Shown one piece after another: positions 1 through 11,635 of a stretch of DNA of 64,000 bases (its first letter is position 1; the number at the start of each line of letters is the position of its first letter). This DNA comes from Exobasidium rhododendri (Eukaryota; Basidiomycota; Exobasidiomycetes; Exobasidiales; Exobasidiaceae). Where the stretch lies: assembly GCA_026210745.1 (NCBI GenBank), contig CP110631.1, forward strand, positions 4,898,001 through 4,962,000, in the 5' to 3' direction. A program made the position numbers and the translations under genes. The notes beneath the pieces were generated by a model, which saw only the letters and a program-made list of their open reading frames with translations, did not search any database and had not been told where the DNA came from.

Positions 1-744
1 AGCCTTTCAAGTATAGTCGGTCTTGTTCGAAAGGCATGAGGAGAGTGACAGTCCAATCTGAGAAAGTCTTGGCAGAAGTCCCCTCCCCTCTGCATGATCT
101 CCCCCCCCCTACCGCTGCGGAAATAACACTCTTATCTCGACCAATTCACAGATTTCATATGCTCTTGCGATGGCTGACAAAGATCTACGTGACGATCGTC
201 TCCTCTGTACATTATTAAGACATGGGCAAGACTCTTGGTAGCGAAAGTAGAAGAGACGTGTCCCTGAACTGCCTTGAACCGGAGACGAGCGACCACAGAA
301 GATGGATTCTGCAGTGAGGCTGTGTGCGACTTGCAATTTCCTAAAGCGGTGCCGCAAGAAGTAATGTAGACAGGAGGCAGGCCACTTGCGGGAACGTTGT
401 CGTCGCTGCACAAGAAGACTGGTACTCGACAGAAGGACAAAGGAGGCAGGGAGGGAGGTGGTTGTCTTTTACGCGCGTATCCACAGGAAATGATCGCCCT
501 GTCAAACTGTTTACAAATACATATGCTCGGGTGAACGACCTGGGCGCGCCAAAAGCCGACTTCCGAAAAGTGACGCCGCCCCGTCCTCGAAAATCGCTTT
601 CAACAAAAGTGTCTCAGGTGCGATGCATGTGAGAAGCACGAGAGACGTCGGCAGTCTACTGTGTGATTAGAGCTCGTTCGACCGCGCTGCACCTTCTCCC
701 TGACACCACAACACACCACCCCTACAGTCAAGCCATAGTACACA
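1..744. other. 5' flank without an intact gene
   Basis: No intact gene is visible. The stretch holds a short ORF with zinc-cluster-like cysteines (listed separately at 302-487) and ends in the leader of the hydrolase gene that starts at 745. No TATA box is evident near that start. Confidence 0.5.
302..487 (+). pseudogene. Possible Zn2Cys6 zinc-cluster relic
   Basis: An ATG at 302 opens a 20-codon frame with the pattern C-x2-C-x5-C followed by a basic run, then a TAA at 362. In the same frame after that stop comes a Cys, ten residues, then C-x2-C followed by TRR. This resembles the two halves of a fungal Zn2Cys6 DNA-binding motif, but the first spacing is one residue short (family: C-x2-C-x6-C) and a stop interrupts it. 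No regulator body follows. It may be a decayed N-terminal fragment or a chance match. Confidence 0.22.
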
Positions 745-1738
745 ATGAGCCAGCGAGAAGACATTCGCATCCCTTGTCACAACGACATTCTGGCCGCATG
801 GCTCTATCCTGCCGCTGATGCCTCTTCTTCCTCTTCCGCCTCGACGTCGAGTGAGAAGAGGCCGGCGATCGTTCTCGCCCATGGACTGGGTGCTGTCAAG
901 GAGATGCGACTGGACGCCTACAGTGAAACGTTTTCCGCAGAAGGTTACATCTGCGTCGCTTTTGACTATCGGTGTAGCGGCGCGAGCACGGGAAAGCCGG
1001 CCGGTCTAGTGGATGTGGAGATGCAACTGGAAGATTGGAGGGTGGTGATAGAGTATGTGCGATCACTGCCCAGTGTAGACCCGACTCGCATTGGTATATT
1101 CGGCTCGAGCTTTGGTGGCGGGAACGTCATCCGAGTGGCCGCAAGAGATCCAACAATCAAGGCAGTCATCAGTCAATGCCCCTTCACAAGTGGCTTTCAC
1201 AGTACGCTGACGACTGGAGTTTGGGCCATGCCAGGCCTGCTGTCTCTCGGCGTGAGGGACAACCTCTTCGGCACAGACGACGACCCTGTCCTTGTCCCTC
1301 TGATCGGCCCTCCCAATTCAGGTGAGAGAGTACAATCAAAAAGACGGGGTTCTCCCTTTGCTTATCTCTTGCTTACATTGCGTTCTCACAGCTGCCCTCA
1401 TGAATGCTCCGGATGCTGTGAGCGGCAGTACGGCCCTTCTACCGCCAGGCTACGTCCACAAGCAGGCCATACCGGCACGCTTCACCCTTCAGATTCCCTT
1501 CATGAGACCGGGTGCCTATGCGAAGCTGATCAAGGCGCCCATCTTCTTTGCGATATGTGGCCGCGACACGGTAGCCCCAGCAGGACCAACACTTTCCTAT
1601 GCCAAGACGGCTCAGAAGCCCACCATACAATGGTACGAAGACATGGGTCATTTTGACATATATCTAGGTGAAGCATATAAGAGGGCAACAAAAGATTACA
1701 TCCAATTCCTCCGAAAGAATCTTCCCGTCAAGCAGTGA
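745..1738 (+). CDS. Alpha/beta hydrolase (dienelactone hydrolase-like)
   Basis: Two exons, 745-1321 and 1392-1738, with a 70-bp intron (donor GTGAGA, acceptor CACAG); the join gives 307 residues. The nucleophile elbow is G-S-S-F-G-G near residue 115. The acid is probably the Asp of CGRDTVAP and the base the His of MGHFDIY near the C-terminus, completing the Ser-Asp-His triad in the expected order. Without the splice the reading frame leaves the hydrolase fold before the Asp and His, so the intron is well supported. There is no signal peptide, so a cytosolic enzyme is likely. Family relatives include peptidase- and dienelactone-hydrolase-like proteins; the substrate cannot be told. The start follows AGTACACAATG. 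Confidence 0.85.
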
Positions 1739-4054
1739 AAGTTCTCTTAGCTTATTTAAGTGACATTTTCCAGACGTGACCTAGCATTTCAATTTACCCT
1801 TCCCCACCCTGATTCATCTTATCAGCTACACTTCGCTATTGGGCGTGTGATAGAATAAGAAATACTTCATATTCTGTTACCATGCGCTACTACTATTAAA
1901 TACACGTGTGTTTTTTGACCACTATCGAATATGCCGTGTACGACATGCTGTAACACCATGACCGGTCCCCCAATGTAAAGTAGTCTCTAATGAAATAAAA
2001 TTGTATGAATGTTCTGAACAAATTTGTCTGAAAGAAGAAGGGTGCATCATGCCGTTTTGACTGAGCTGCTCTAAGTGTGAAATTTTATTAGGCCCTAAAA
2101 ATTCAGTCAAAAAGTCCTGGGAACGCAAACACCATACACGGTGTATCAATGGCCACCACAATGCTACCATAACATCCTCCAAAAAGTATGAGACTTTGAT
2201 ACATTGTGTAGAATTATAGTATTGTATATATGGGGTGTGAAAAAAAAATGAGAAGATACATATGAAAGAGAGGAGATATAGAGGTATCGAGCCACTACGC
2301 CAGAAGGGTCAATACTACAAAAAAAGTCATGGTCACGGCACAAAGTTTATGCGATTCTAGCTCTGCTGCCTCAGCGCAATGGCTTTAAGCTTCAAAAACT
2401 TGTATATAGCATCCTAAGTAGCATATCTAGCACTCTGTTCATTTAGAATGAGCTCTTGTTCTCAATAAGGGCGTGACAATACAACTTTTATCAACCTCAC
2501 TTTTGTTGACCCAAAAAACAGACTTGACTTCAATTATCTCCTTCTTTTGTCACAACAATGTATTTTAGAACTTAGTAAATGTTTTAGCTGTGTATCAGAG
2601 CAATCTTACCTATCAATTTTATGCCTTGAAGTAGCCTGTAGATCACGCAAATGAGCTTCGTAGATGGAAAAATGGTCAAATTTGGGTCATTATGGCAGTT
2701 TCACGGTCCTAAAATGACCCAATTTTGCTATCTTATCTGATAGACGTCGTGTTGAGTTCATACTCTACAGTTATGTCCGGAATTAGTAGGAAAAAGGATT
2801 CAATGCTTAAAAACAACCAATTATTAATCATACTGACAAGTAAACGGCCTTTGTAGCTTTTCAAGGCCATTTTCAATGGTGTACCCAATCAGCATGATTC
2901 TGGAATCAATACACAATAAAATAAGTTTTGAACTTAATAGAAGTTGTTCATTACTATCTTCTATATCGTTTCCTGCTTTTAAATTTGTACATTATTAATG
3001 AGAGTATGCTACAAAGCAAATACTGCTGACACCATGGTGCAAAATTTCTAAAAAATGATGGCGTAGTGCATATTTTTCAGTGATAGCTTTTTGGACGCGC
3101 ACAAAACCGACACACCATCTTCTCTTATAGGAAAACTTCATCAAATTCCATGAGAGCGTCTATTTTACATAGGGAGAGTGATCCGATAGGAGTGCATGGT
3201 CATGCCTGCGGCGTCAGAGGGCGCAAATAGGGGCCAGGAGAGCGTCAATCGGGCGTCGTTCACGTTCCCGAAATCACGTGTATTTAATAGTAGTAGCGCA
3301 TGGTACTGTGGAGAATTGTAGGCACACCCTCTTTCGGGGTAGTTGTATTCCCAGTCATGTCTCGTCACTTCAACGTACAGACACAACACAAAGCAATGGC
3401 CTCGCTTCTGCTCTTTTATCGATCTCATCAACGATAGACGCCGATGCGAGGTACATCGTTGCTTCCTCCGCAATTCAGAAGTATTCGAAGCATTATAAAT
3501 ACAGCTCTGCAAATATCAATCATCCACTCTCATCGCGATCTTCACACAGTGCCCTTTCTCTGTATCTGCAACTTCATCGATTCATGATCCTCTTTAGGAC
3601 TAGTCTGGCGCAGCAGTCAAAGCTCGGATCACACAGAGTATGCCTGCACGAGAGCCCTTCGCTCTTTTAATTCTTTGCGGGGCTTTGACCTCCTTTGTCA
3701 TCTTGGGATGAGCTAGGCGGACAAGAAAGAACTTGAAAATCTGCAGACAGGGGAGCCAAGTTGAGAGCAGGTCCTAGCAACATATTACTTCATAGTGCTG
3801 CTGAATAATATTATGAGGTAGGCGGAGGGAAAAGGTGCTGTTGTAATGCCACACAACGATGTGCCGGCACGGCCCCGCCTCTGTCCTCACTCCGCCGTTC
3901 TGTCCCTCTTCAGTAAAGCAGACGCTGCTCTCAAACGGGGGGCTACAGTGGCTCAGATCGCAGGTGCCTCTGTGGCTATATAACACTAAGAGGACTTTCT
4001 CGTCCCCTTTCCCCCACATCCCCCCCTCTTTTCATCCTCCAACACCCCTCAGAC
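1739..4054. other. Gene-free, partly AT-rich intergenic region
   Basis: From about 1740 to 3160 the sequence is clearly richer in A/T than its neighbours and has no convincing ORF. It holds an imperfect inverted repeat (2676-2691 against 2712-2727, loop about 20 nt). The longest minus-strand ORF, near 1922-2182, is not recognisable. From about 3180 base composition returns to normal, with a TATA-like CATTATAAATAC near 3491 and a 24-residue ORF at 3640. The end is the promoter of the alpha-mannosidase gene. Confidence 0.6.
3976..3983 (+). promoter_or_regulatory. TATA box of the GH92 gene
   Basis: CTATATAA lies 72 bp upstream of the ATG at 4055, followed by a pyrimidine-rich leader. The spacing fits a fungal TATA element. 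Confidence 0.6.
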
Positions 4055-7000
4055 ATGGTCGGTCGACTGCTGTGGTGTCTGCTTTTGAGCTTTGCGAGCG
4101 TTGCACTTGCCACCGCACAGCCTCTTCAGTCCACTTCTGAGACTGACAGTGATTCCAGCTCTTCTGCCTGGGATGCTCTGCTTAGACTCGACTCTATCGC
4201 ATTGGCCATTCAAGCCGAGAGCATCACCGACTCCCCCATCGATCAAGACTTTATGGACCAGCACTTTCTCGATGGCTTTCAACAGATCACTACCAACACA
4301 TTCAACGCTCAGAAGCGCGCTGAAGACACCATCGACTACACGAAGCTCGTCAATCCCTTCATCGGCACTGGAGCGACGGACAATCCGGGGAACGTCTTTC
4401 CTGGTGCCTCTGTTCCCTTTGGGATGGCCAAGCTGGGAATCGATGTGGACTCGTATGCTCCTGCTGGCTACAACGACGATATGACTGCTCCTGTTCGTGG
4501 CTTCAGCATCCTGCATGACAGTGGAACAGGTTCTTCCTCGGGTAGTTTCGGGAACAATGAATGCCAGCCTCTCATATGCACCAACGACGACTACCAGCTC
4601 TGTCCTGTCACTCTCGATGACCGAAAGAGATTGCGCAAGAGAGGAAAGGACGTGGCCACACCAGGCTACTTTTCTACGACGCTCAACAACTCGATCCAGA
4701 TGGAGGGCACCACCACCAGAAGAGCAGGTTTGATGAGATACACGTTCCCCAAATCCTCGATGGAGAAGCAGAACTCGCTACAGCCCGCTCTCGTGCTTGA
4801 CTGGACGAATGACTTGCCAGGCACCTTCCGGGGTGGCGAAATGTCAATCGATCCGGTAAAGGGAAGAATCTTGATGAATGGCACGTATGGCAGCAGTTTC
4901 GCAAGTGGACTCTTCAGCTACGACTCATTTGCCTGCTTCGATCTACTGGCCGACGGACAGCAGGAGATTGGCACGTATGGACTCTTTTCGGGGGATCGAC
5001 TTGGTCAAGATACAAAGCTGCCTAATGCAACGTTTGCCTATCAGGTGCGCAACACGATTGGAGGAGCGCCGCATCAACGAGGGGCACTGGTCACCTGGAA
5101 GAAGACGATGAGCAGCGGCAAGGTGAGTAAAATGATTTCTCGAGGGAGTGTGTGTGTGTGTTGCCCTGGGAGTGGAAGAAGAGATGGCGTGGGGACTATA
5201 GCACTGCAGCAGATTCACACCCTAAGAAAACACGTCGACAGCTCACAAAGAGACTCTTGCCGCTTCTTCGTGGCGCTTTGCGTTTGCAGGATCAGCAGGT
5301 GCTCGTCCGCTTTGGCGTGTCCTACGTCTCGGCAGAGCAAGCTTGCAGTAACGCAGAGGAGGAGATACCGCAATACGACTTCCAGGGTGTGGTCGACCAG
5401 TCCAAGAAGCTGTGGAACGAGAAGTGAGTAGCAGCACTGAGATGGAAAAGGAGGGTCTCTGCTCTTGTTGTGCTTACGTCTTCCTGTGTCGAATTGCCAG
5501 ACTGGGTCGAGTGCAGATCTCAAACGAGACTGACAAGCACGTCGCCGAGTTGATCTACTCCTCCTTCTATCGCCAGTTCTTGAGCCCGAACAACGCCACG
5601 CTGGAGACACAGGGTCAGTTTGCAGGCACCTCCGCGCCCTACTTTGACGGGCTGTACTGCTCCTGGGACACGTACAGGGTGAGTGGCGTGTGGCGCCGTG
5701 TGGTTCGCTCTCCACTACCATGCCTGTACTTACGAAAAAAAGCCATGAAAGACCTTCTACCCTCTGCTGTCGTTGACGAGCCCACAGGACTATGCCGAGA
5801 TTGTCGAAAACTACATCGATGGATGGCGCAAGACAGGCCAGATTCCCGAATGCAGGGCGAACAACGTGCCGGGACTGACGCAGGGTGAGCAGCGTTTCTC
5901 TCCTGTCCACTTGCGTTGATCGACACTGACACTCCGATAAATCTCCACAGGTGGATCGGACGTGAGTGGCTGTAGGGAGGGGGCCCCCGTCGAATCGTCG
6001 TCTGATCTCCCCCCTCCTCCCTCTCTCCTGATTGCAGGGGACGAACATCCTGGCTGACTTTGCGGTCAAGTACGCCAAGAGTCCGATGAGTGTCGACATC
6101 GACGAGCTCTACGCTGCCCTCGTCAGCGATGCCACGAACAACTCGGTCGAGTGGAACAACGGCGGTCGACAGATTGGCGTGTATGAAGCGTTCGGCTACC
6201 TTCCGTTTGCTGTGTACGACGTCAACACGACCGGCCGCCAGACGCGCGAGGGCTCGAGGACGCTGGAGTGGGTGTGGCATTAGGAAGAGACTCTACAGAG
6301 GGCCAGACACTGACTAACCTGCGATAATATCCTTTCTCCTCTCATGTCTCTAGATACGCCAACAACGACTTTGCCGTGAGGAATGTGGCGCTCTTGTTGG
6401 GCAAGCAGGACGAGGCAGAGCGATGGTCAAAGCGGGCCCTGTTCTACAAAAACGTCTTTGACCCCAACACAAAGAGTCTTGGATTCAGCAACTTTGTGCA
6501 GAGGCGCTACACGAACGGCACCTTTGGCCACGTCGATCCGACCTTCTGCAGCCCAATCGACAACAGTTCGCGGTCCTGCAGTCTTCAGCAGGAGAACGTG
6601 TGGGGCGTCTATGAAACCAGTGCGTGGGAGTATTCGTTGTATGCCCCGCAGGATTTTGCCGGCTTGATCGAGTTGCTTGCAGAGGGCGACAAGGCAAAGT
6701 TCATCAAGAGGGTGGACAAGTTCTTCGATGCCGGTCTCTTCTACTCTGGCAACGAGCCGAGCTTCCAGACCCCCACCGTGTACCACTATGCCAACAGGCC
6801 GACAAAGAGTGTCGATCGAGTGCGAAACCTCGTCTACAAGGACTTCAACACCACCAATGCCGGTCTCCCGGGCAACGACGACAACGGAGCGTGAGTACAA
6901 TGAAAGAGGAAGAAGGAGTGGAACCGTGTATGCTGATAAACTTAATGTCGTCGACGTTGCAGCATGGCCACCCTCCTCCTCTTCCACCTCTTTGGCCTCT

Positions 7001-7350
7001 ACCCTGTCCCGTCCACGCGGGAGTTTCTTGTCGTGTCACCCTTCCTACCCGCGTATACGCTCATCAACACGCTCCTCGGCACGGTGACCGTCACTGCCAA
7101 GCACTTTGACAAGCGATCCCTCCGTGAAGAAGTCCCACAAGATGCCAGAGCATACGTCAAGAGCGTCACGATCAACGGCCACGTGCAATCCTCTCGATGC
7201 AAGATCATGTTCGAGCAGCTCTTTCCGGGACGTGGACAGCATAGCGACGTCGTCTTTGAGATGGCCACCAAGGATCAAGTGACCGATTGCGGGCCATCAG
7301 CGCAGGACTTGCCCAGCAGCATGAGTACGGGCGGGTTCGATCACTTTTGA
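4055..7350 (+). CDS. Secreted GH92 alpha-mannosidase
   Basis: Eight exons: 4055-5122, 5290-5423, 5501-5678, 5788-5884, 5951-5961 (11 nt), 6038-6267, 6354-6890 and 6963-7350, giving 880 residues in frame. The protein begins with a hydrophobic signal peptide ending near residue 22. Glycoside hydrolase family 92 hallmarks follow: KLVNPFIGTG and PGASVPFGM near residue 100, DGLYCSWDTYR, GGSDGTNILAD across the microexon, and SRTLEYANNDFAV. GH92 enzymes are calcium-dependent exo-acting alpha-mannosidases that trim alpha-1,2-linked and other mannosides. Secretion suggests a role in N-glycan or mannan trimming outside the cell. Length fits the family. The 11-nt exon 5 is needed to rebuild the GGSD motif. 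A TATA box precedes the gene. Confidence 0.93.
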
Positions 7351-7403
7351 AATAGAGTATGTGGTGAAGCGATCGCGCTCCGTTGACCTGTGTATTTCTG
7401 GGC

Positions 7404-8537
7404 TCAATTCAGCCGGTGTAGGATGGGCAGTCGATCGAGCCACCTCTCGATGTTCTCTGCTGTTTCCGAATACCAGATGTTCATCATCTCTTCTTCTACG
7501 TAGCCCATGTGAGGCGTCAACAAGACTTGGCTCTTGCCGCCCGTTCCCCACTTTGTCGTCCGCCATCGATCGTTCTTTGGAAGCGGTTCCGTCGAGAAGA
7601 CGTCGACAGCAGCACCGGCAATCTTGCCCTGCAGGAGCGTGTCGTACAGCGCATCCTCGTCTACCAGAGGACCTCGTGCAGTGTTGACTAGAAAGGCACT
7701 TGGCTTCATCTGCGCCAGCTCCTCCCTCCCTACGACGCCGATGGAGCGAAAACTGAGGACGTAGTGGACACTCAACACGTCTGCCTGTCGAAAGAGTTGT
7801 GCCTTGCTGCTGACGACCTCAAACGTCTTGTTGCCCTCTGTGTCTGTCACTGGTAGGCCTTGCTCTTCGGCCAACTTGTCTGCCTTTACTTGCGTCAAAT
7901 TTTGACCCCAGCACTTGATCTTCATACCCCAGGCCAAGACGCCGACCCGAGCAGTAGAAGCGCCAAGCCTTCCCAATCCACAAATCCCCAACGTCTTGTC
8001 CGTCAGTCCAACGGCCGTACTTGTCTGCCATGCTCCCTTGTGTTTGACGTTGTAATCATCTTGAGCGACATTCCTTGCGAGAGCGAGAATCAACGACCAT
8101 GCATGCTGCGTAGTGGGGTGTGCACTGCCCTTGGTGATGTCTCGTTGGCGTTTGGGACGTTGTTCAGGAGTCAAGTCTGTCAGGCCTCTTCCCGGTGCTG
8201 TGGCCACGACGATGCCGTGCCCTGTCGCGGCGGCAATGTCAAACGTGCTGTGCTGTGTACCCGTGGCCAAGAGCAGCTTCAAGCGGGGAAGTCTAGTTAA
8301 TAGAGCAGCAGGAAACGGGGTACGCTCCCGCATCGTACTGATCACTTCAAACGGCTCCAGCTTCTTGACCAGCACGTCGAGCTCCGTTTCCGTCAGCGAA
8401 GTGCCGATCTGGAGCGGGATCTCATCTCGAAAGACGGTAGTGCTAGAGGCCGAGGCGATTGTGCTTCGTTTGGCGAGGTGCTTGGCGGCGAGGTTCAAAT
8501 AGTCATCAAGAACGGCAACTCGAACAGGGCGTGGCAT
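7404..8537 (-). CDS. D-isomer-specific 2-hydroxyacid dehydrogenase
   Basis: A single exon of 377 residues starting MPRPVRVAVLDDY; the frame extends upstream, but this ATG matches the family N-terminus. The NAD-binding motif is GICGLGRLG. Catalytic residues are visible in order: Arg in NTARGPLVDE, Glu in STEPLP and His in LTPHMGYVE. These enzymes reduce 2-keto acids to D-2-hydroxy acids, or the reverse, with NAD(P). Close substrate types (glyoxylate, hydroxypyruvate, phosphoglycerate) cannot be separated here. There is no targeting signal. The gene is convergent with the mannosidase, only about 50 bp from its stop, and divergent from the chitin deacetylase. A segment around LTPEQRPKRQRDITKG is unusual but contains no clear splice pair. 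Confidence 0.9.
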   Translation of the reverse strand: MPRPVRVAVLDDYLNLAAKHLAKRSTIASASSTTVFRDEIPLQIGTSLTETELDVLVKKLEPFEVISTMRERTPFPAALLTRLPRLKLLLATGTQHSTFDIAAATGHGIVVATAPGRGLTDLTPEQRPKRQRDITKGSAHPTTQHAWSLILALARNVAQDDYNVKHKGAWQTSTAVGLTDKTLGICGLGRLGASTARVGVLAWGMKIKCWGQNLTQVKADKLAEEQGLPVTDTEGNKTFEVVSSKAQLFRQADVLSVHYVLSFRSIGVVGREELAQMKPSAFLVNTARGPLVDEDALYDTLLQGKIAGAAVDVFSTEPLPKNDRWRTTKWGTGGKSQVLLTPHMGYVEEEMMNIWYSETAENIERWLDRLPILHRLN

Positions 8538-9210
8538 TTTCGGGGAAGGAGTGCGGTTGCTCGGAAGAGAGAGAGAGCACTCGGCGGATCCATGGTGTGT
8601 GTGTGTGTCTCTGTGTCTGTCCTTCTCCACACACAAGGGGAGGAAGCATCTTTAGATAGTCTGCGGGTGCCGCGCATTTAAGGTTTTCGCACCAAGAAGA
8701 TTCCCGTTGCCCCGCTATGGAAAAGTAACGCCGCGCCATCCCATGCGTTAGAAGATACTGTACTGTATCTCTAAGACTTATCACTCGGCTGGAGGAGCGA
8801 CTTTCCTTTGACTCCATCATCTACAGGCCACGTGGCATTTTCCTTCTGGCAGCAAGGGTAAGCTCCACAACTTTTTCCCCTTCGGCAAGTCTTAATTTTG
8901 ATTGCCCATCTTGCCGGCGGCGACGCTATGGAAACAAATAAATAAGACTTTTTGAAAAAGCGCGGCGCACTGGCCCTGCGAACCTGCACGTAGAATCAGG
9001 CGAATCAGTGAGACTGTGGATGATGCGGCATGGAAGCGCAACTAGGCTGCGCAATGTCCCTTCCGATCTGTCCACCTGCAGATTCTTCAGGTTCTTCGTC
9101 GAGTTTCCCCCCAAATGGAGCGTCGCCTTTCCATCATTACAGCCACCTCTCCAATCCCCTTTCCTTTCCCTTTCCTTCTTTTCCCCCATCAGGCGTAGGA
9201 CAACGATACA
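8538..9210. promoter_or_regulatory. Shared divergent promoter region
   Basis: About 670 bp separate the starts of the dehydrogenase (minus) and the chitin deacetylase (plus). A short GT repeat lies at about 8595-8610. No obvious TATA box or operator was identified. Confidence 0.4.
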
Positions 9211-10714
9211 ATGCGGGTGCTCATCCTCTTCCCACTGCTGGCTGCTGCCGCCTCGTCTGCCCTGGCGCACGTTGGTCGAGGCGTGCCCGAAGGATACGAA
9301 CAGCTGATCAAGCGTCAGAATGGGGCGAGTTCGACGGAAGCCACTGCTGCTGCCATCGACGACCCGACGGAAGAGTGCACCGCGTACAATCTCAACTCGA
9401 TCGGTCTCATTGAATCCTACTTTCCCACGGTATGGACGGTCGCTGACATCCTGACGAGCGACACGGATGCACTGACGTTGATGCAAACAATCAATGCTTC
9501 TGGTCTGATCCCTACCGACGTCGCCATTCGCGGTACTGCCCCTGATTCGTCCGCGGGAACAGGTTTGATAGGCACGTATGATCTTGCCACCGATCCTGAT
9601 TGTTGGTGGACAGACAAAGGTTGTTCCTCACCCAAGCATGCCAATCTGAATGCCGATGTCGTCTCCTGTCCCGAGCCTTACACGTGGGGATACAGTTTTG
9701 ATGATGGTCCCAACTGCACGCAGAACGCCTTGTACGACTACTGGGCCACGAACAATCAGAAGGTGTCGCTGATGTACATTGGCAGCAACGTACTCGACTG
9801 GCCCCTTCAAGCACAACGAGCCGTCTCGGATGGACACCACGTCTGTGCGCATGTGAGTAGCCAACCCCCGTCTTCGTATCAGCTGCAGACCAGAGTACAA
9901 GCCGGCTGACTTGCGACTGACTCTTGTTCATTTTTGTCAGACATGGTCACACCGTTACATGACCGCACTAACCACCGACGAGGCTTTTGCCGAGCTATAC
10001 TACACCGTCAAGGCCATCAAGTATGTCATGGGCATCACCGTGACGTGCTGTGAGTTGCTGCAAGCATAGGGTGCTGCTGCGTCCTTTGACATCCGGAAGG
10101 ACTCACCACTTCTCTTGCCTTTATGCTTCCTCTTTAGGGAGACCACCGTACGGCGACGTGGATGATCGAATTCGTGCCATTGCGCAAGGAATGGGACTAC
10201 GCACCATCATGTGGTCCGGCGACACCAACGACTGGCTCATCGAACCGTATGGAGCGCAACCAACTGCCTCGATCGAAGCAAATTATGCCAGTCTCAAGTC
10301 GATTGGTTCCTCACCCGCAGCGGCAACAGGAGGCATCATCGTTCTTGAGCACGAACTGGAATCGGCTGCCATGAATCTGTCCATGCAAGAGTTGCCGTCG
10401 ATCAAGCAGAGCTGGAAGTACGTCGTGCCGATTGCCGCCTGTCTCAACACGACCAAGCCATACTACGAAGACTACACCTATCCCGACTTTGCCAATTACA
10501 TTGCCGGATCAGTCAATCCGAGTCCCAGTGGCCAGACGACGTTTGCGATTGCTTCCGTCTCCTTTTCCCTCACCTCCCTCCCCTACAACGCCGCCTCCAC
10601 CAGTGCACCGACGGCCACCGTTTCGGGAACGCAGTCGGCCTCTACTGCCTCTGCTCCCGTCGTCGGACCTACAGCGGCTGCAGTGGCCACCTCAGCGGGA
10701 GCAAGCGCTTCTGT

Positions 10715-10746
<32 letters not shown>

Positions 10747-10859
10747 CTACTTCCACCAAGTCGTCGTCGTCCTCCAGTGGTGCAGCTGGTTCCGTGTCGT
10801 TTTCTGTTTTGCTCCTTGTCTCTGTCACCATCTCCGTACTTTTCTGTAACTGCCTCTGA
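9211..10859 (+). CDS. GPI-anchored chitin/polysaccharide deacetylase
   Basis: Three exons, 9211-9852, 9941-10049 and 10138-10859, giving 490 residues. A signal peptide (about 1-19) and a possible KR cleavage site precede a NodB-type catalytic domain. Motif 1 is SFDDGPN near residue 160, with the catalytic and metal-binding Asp pair. Motif 2 is H-T-W-S-H, formed exactly across the first splice junction; its two His bind metal. Motif 3 is RPPYGD, formed across the second junction. The tail is Ser/Thr/Ala-rich with a poly-Ser tract and ends in a hydrophobic segment, the pattern of a GPI anchor. The family removes acetyl groups from chitin to give chitosan in the fungal wall, which affects integrity and host recognition. 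It shares a divergent promoter region with the dehydrogenase. Confidence 0.92.
10716..10744 (+). repeat. AGC trinucleotide repeat coding poly-Ser
   Basis: A run of about nine AGC triplets codes serine in the linker before the GPI signal of the deacetylase. It is a likely site of length variation. Confidence 0.8.
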
Positions 10860-11635
10860 TTGTGACCAGTCCATGTATAAGACAGGGCACCGCATTCCAT
10901 TACCCACCCTCCACACAACGCATGTCAGAGCGAAGAAGGAGATGCAACGGACAAAATAATAAATGTGAGGATCACGAGAAGAGGTGCTTGTGACGTTCTA
11001 AGGTGCGCTTGGGACACTTCGTACTTTGCCACGTCATTCCGATAGTAGTAAAGGAGGTCCAGTCGAATCTCTTTGTTTGCAGGTCGATCCGTGAGTGCAT
11101 AGTCCAGTATTTAGGATTCGAGAGAGATATATCTTCCACGCTGAGAGTACCGCCTTGATACTGAGACTTGGTCATGTCAAAGGTACAACATTGCACCGGA
11201 TACTCTTGCTTGATCTTCCGCGGAGTTGTTATGAGCACACAGATCCTGTATGGGTCCCCAAAACTTCACCAGATCCAGCAGTGTATGCATTGCCGTTGTT
11301 GCAGAGCAAATTATTCTTATCAGCAGGAGTTTGCTCGCTTTGACACACGATCGCGCGAGACTAGACGAAGTACGCTCAAAGGGACTCGGCTTTCTCGACG
11401 CTTTATGGTACAACGTGTGGATTTGACCGTATTGGGTCTACTCTTTGTAGTGACCTACCACGGGTCCTCGACTGAATCCTCCAGGTGCCACTTGATGTCA
11501 TACCAACGAGGGGGGGAAATGCCTCTACTCGATTGAACGAATACATCGGGGCAAGATCAAGCGGCGACCGTCTGTTCTGAACGGTGGACAAGGTCAAGGA
11601 TCGTGTCGCAGCTCCTTTTGAGTGTAGCGTCGAGA
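10860..11635. other. Intergenic, convergent 3' ends
   Basis: This lies between the 3' ends of the chitin deacetylase (plus) and the DUF1993 gene (minus). Several ORFs under 130 codons occur on both strands, but none has a recognisable motif or good start context. I see nothing to annotate. Confidence 0.5.

Noticed and set aside
1922-2182. Minus-strand 86-codon frame in the AT-rich region, considered as a transposase remnant
   Set aside because: No DDE-type motif or terminal inverted repeat with target duplication could be identified.
5215-6099. Minus-strand ORF of 294 codons
   Set aside because: It lies antisense across several exons and introns of the GH92 gene, whose family match is strong; no motif on the minus strand.
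10583-10918. Minus-strand ORF with Leu/Asp runs
   Set aside because: Antisense of the AGC/Ser-rich tail of the chitin deacetylase.
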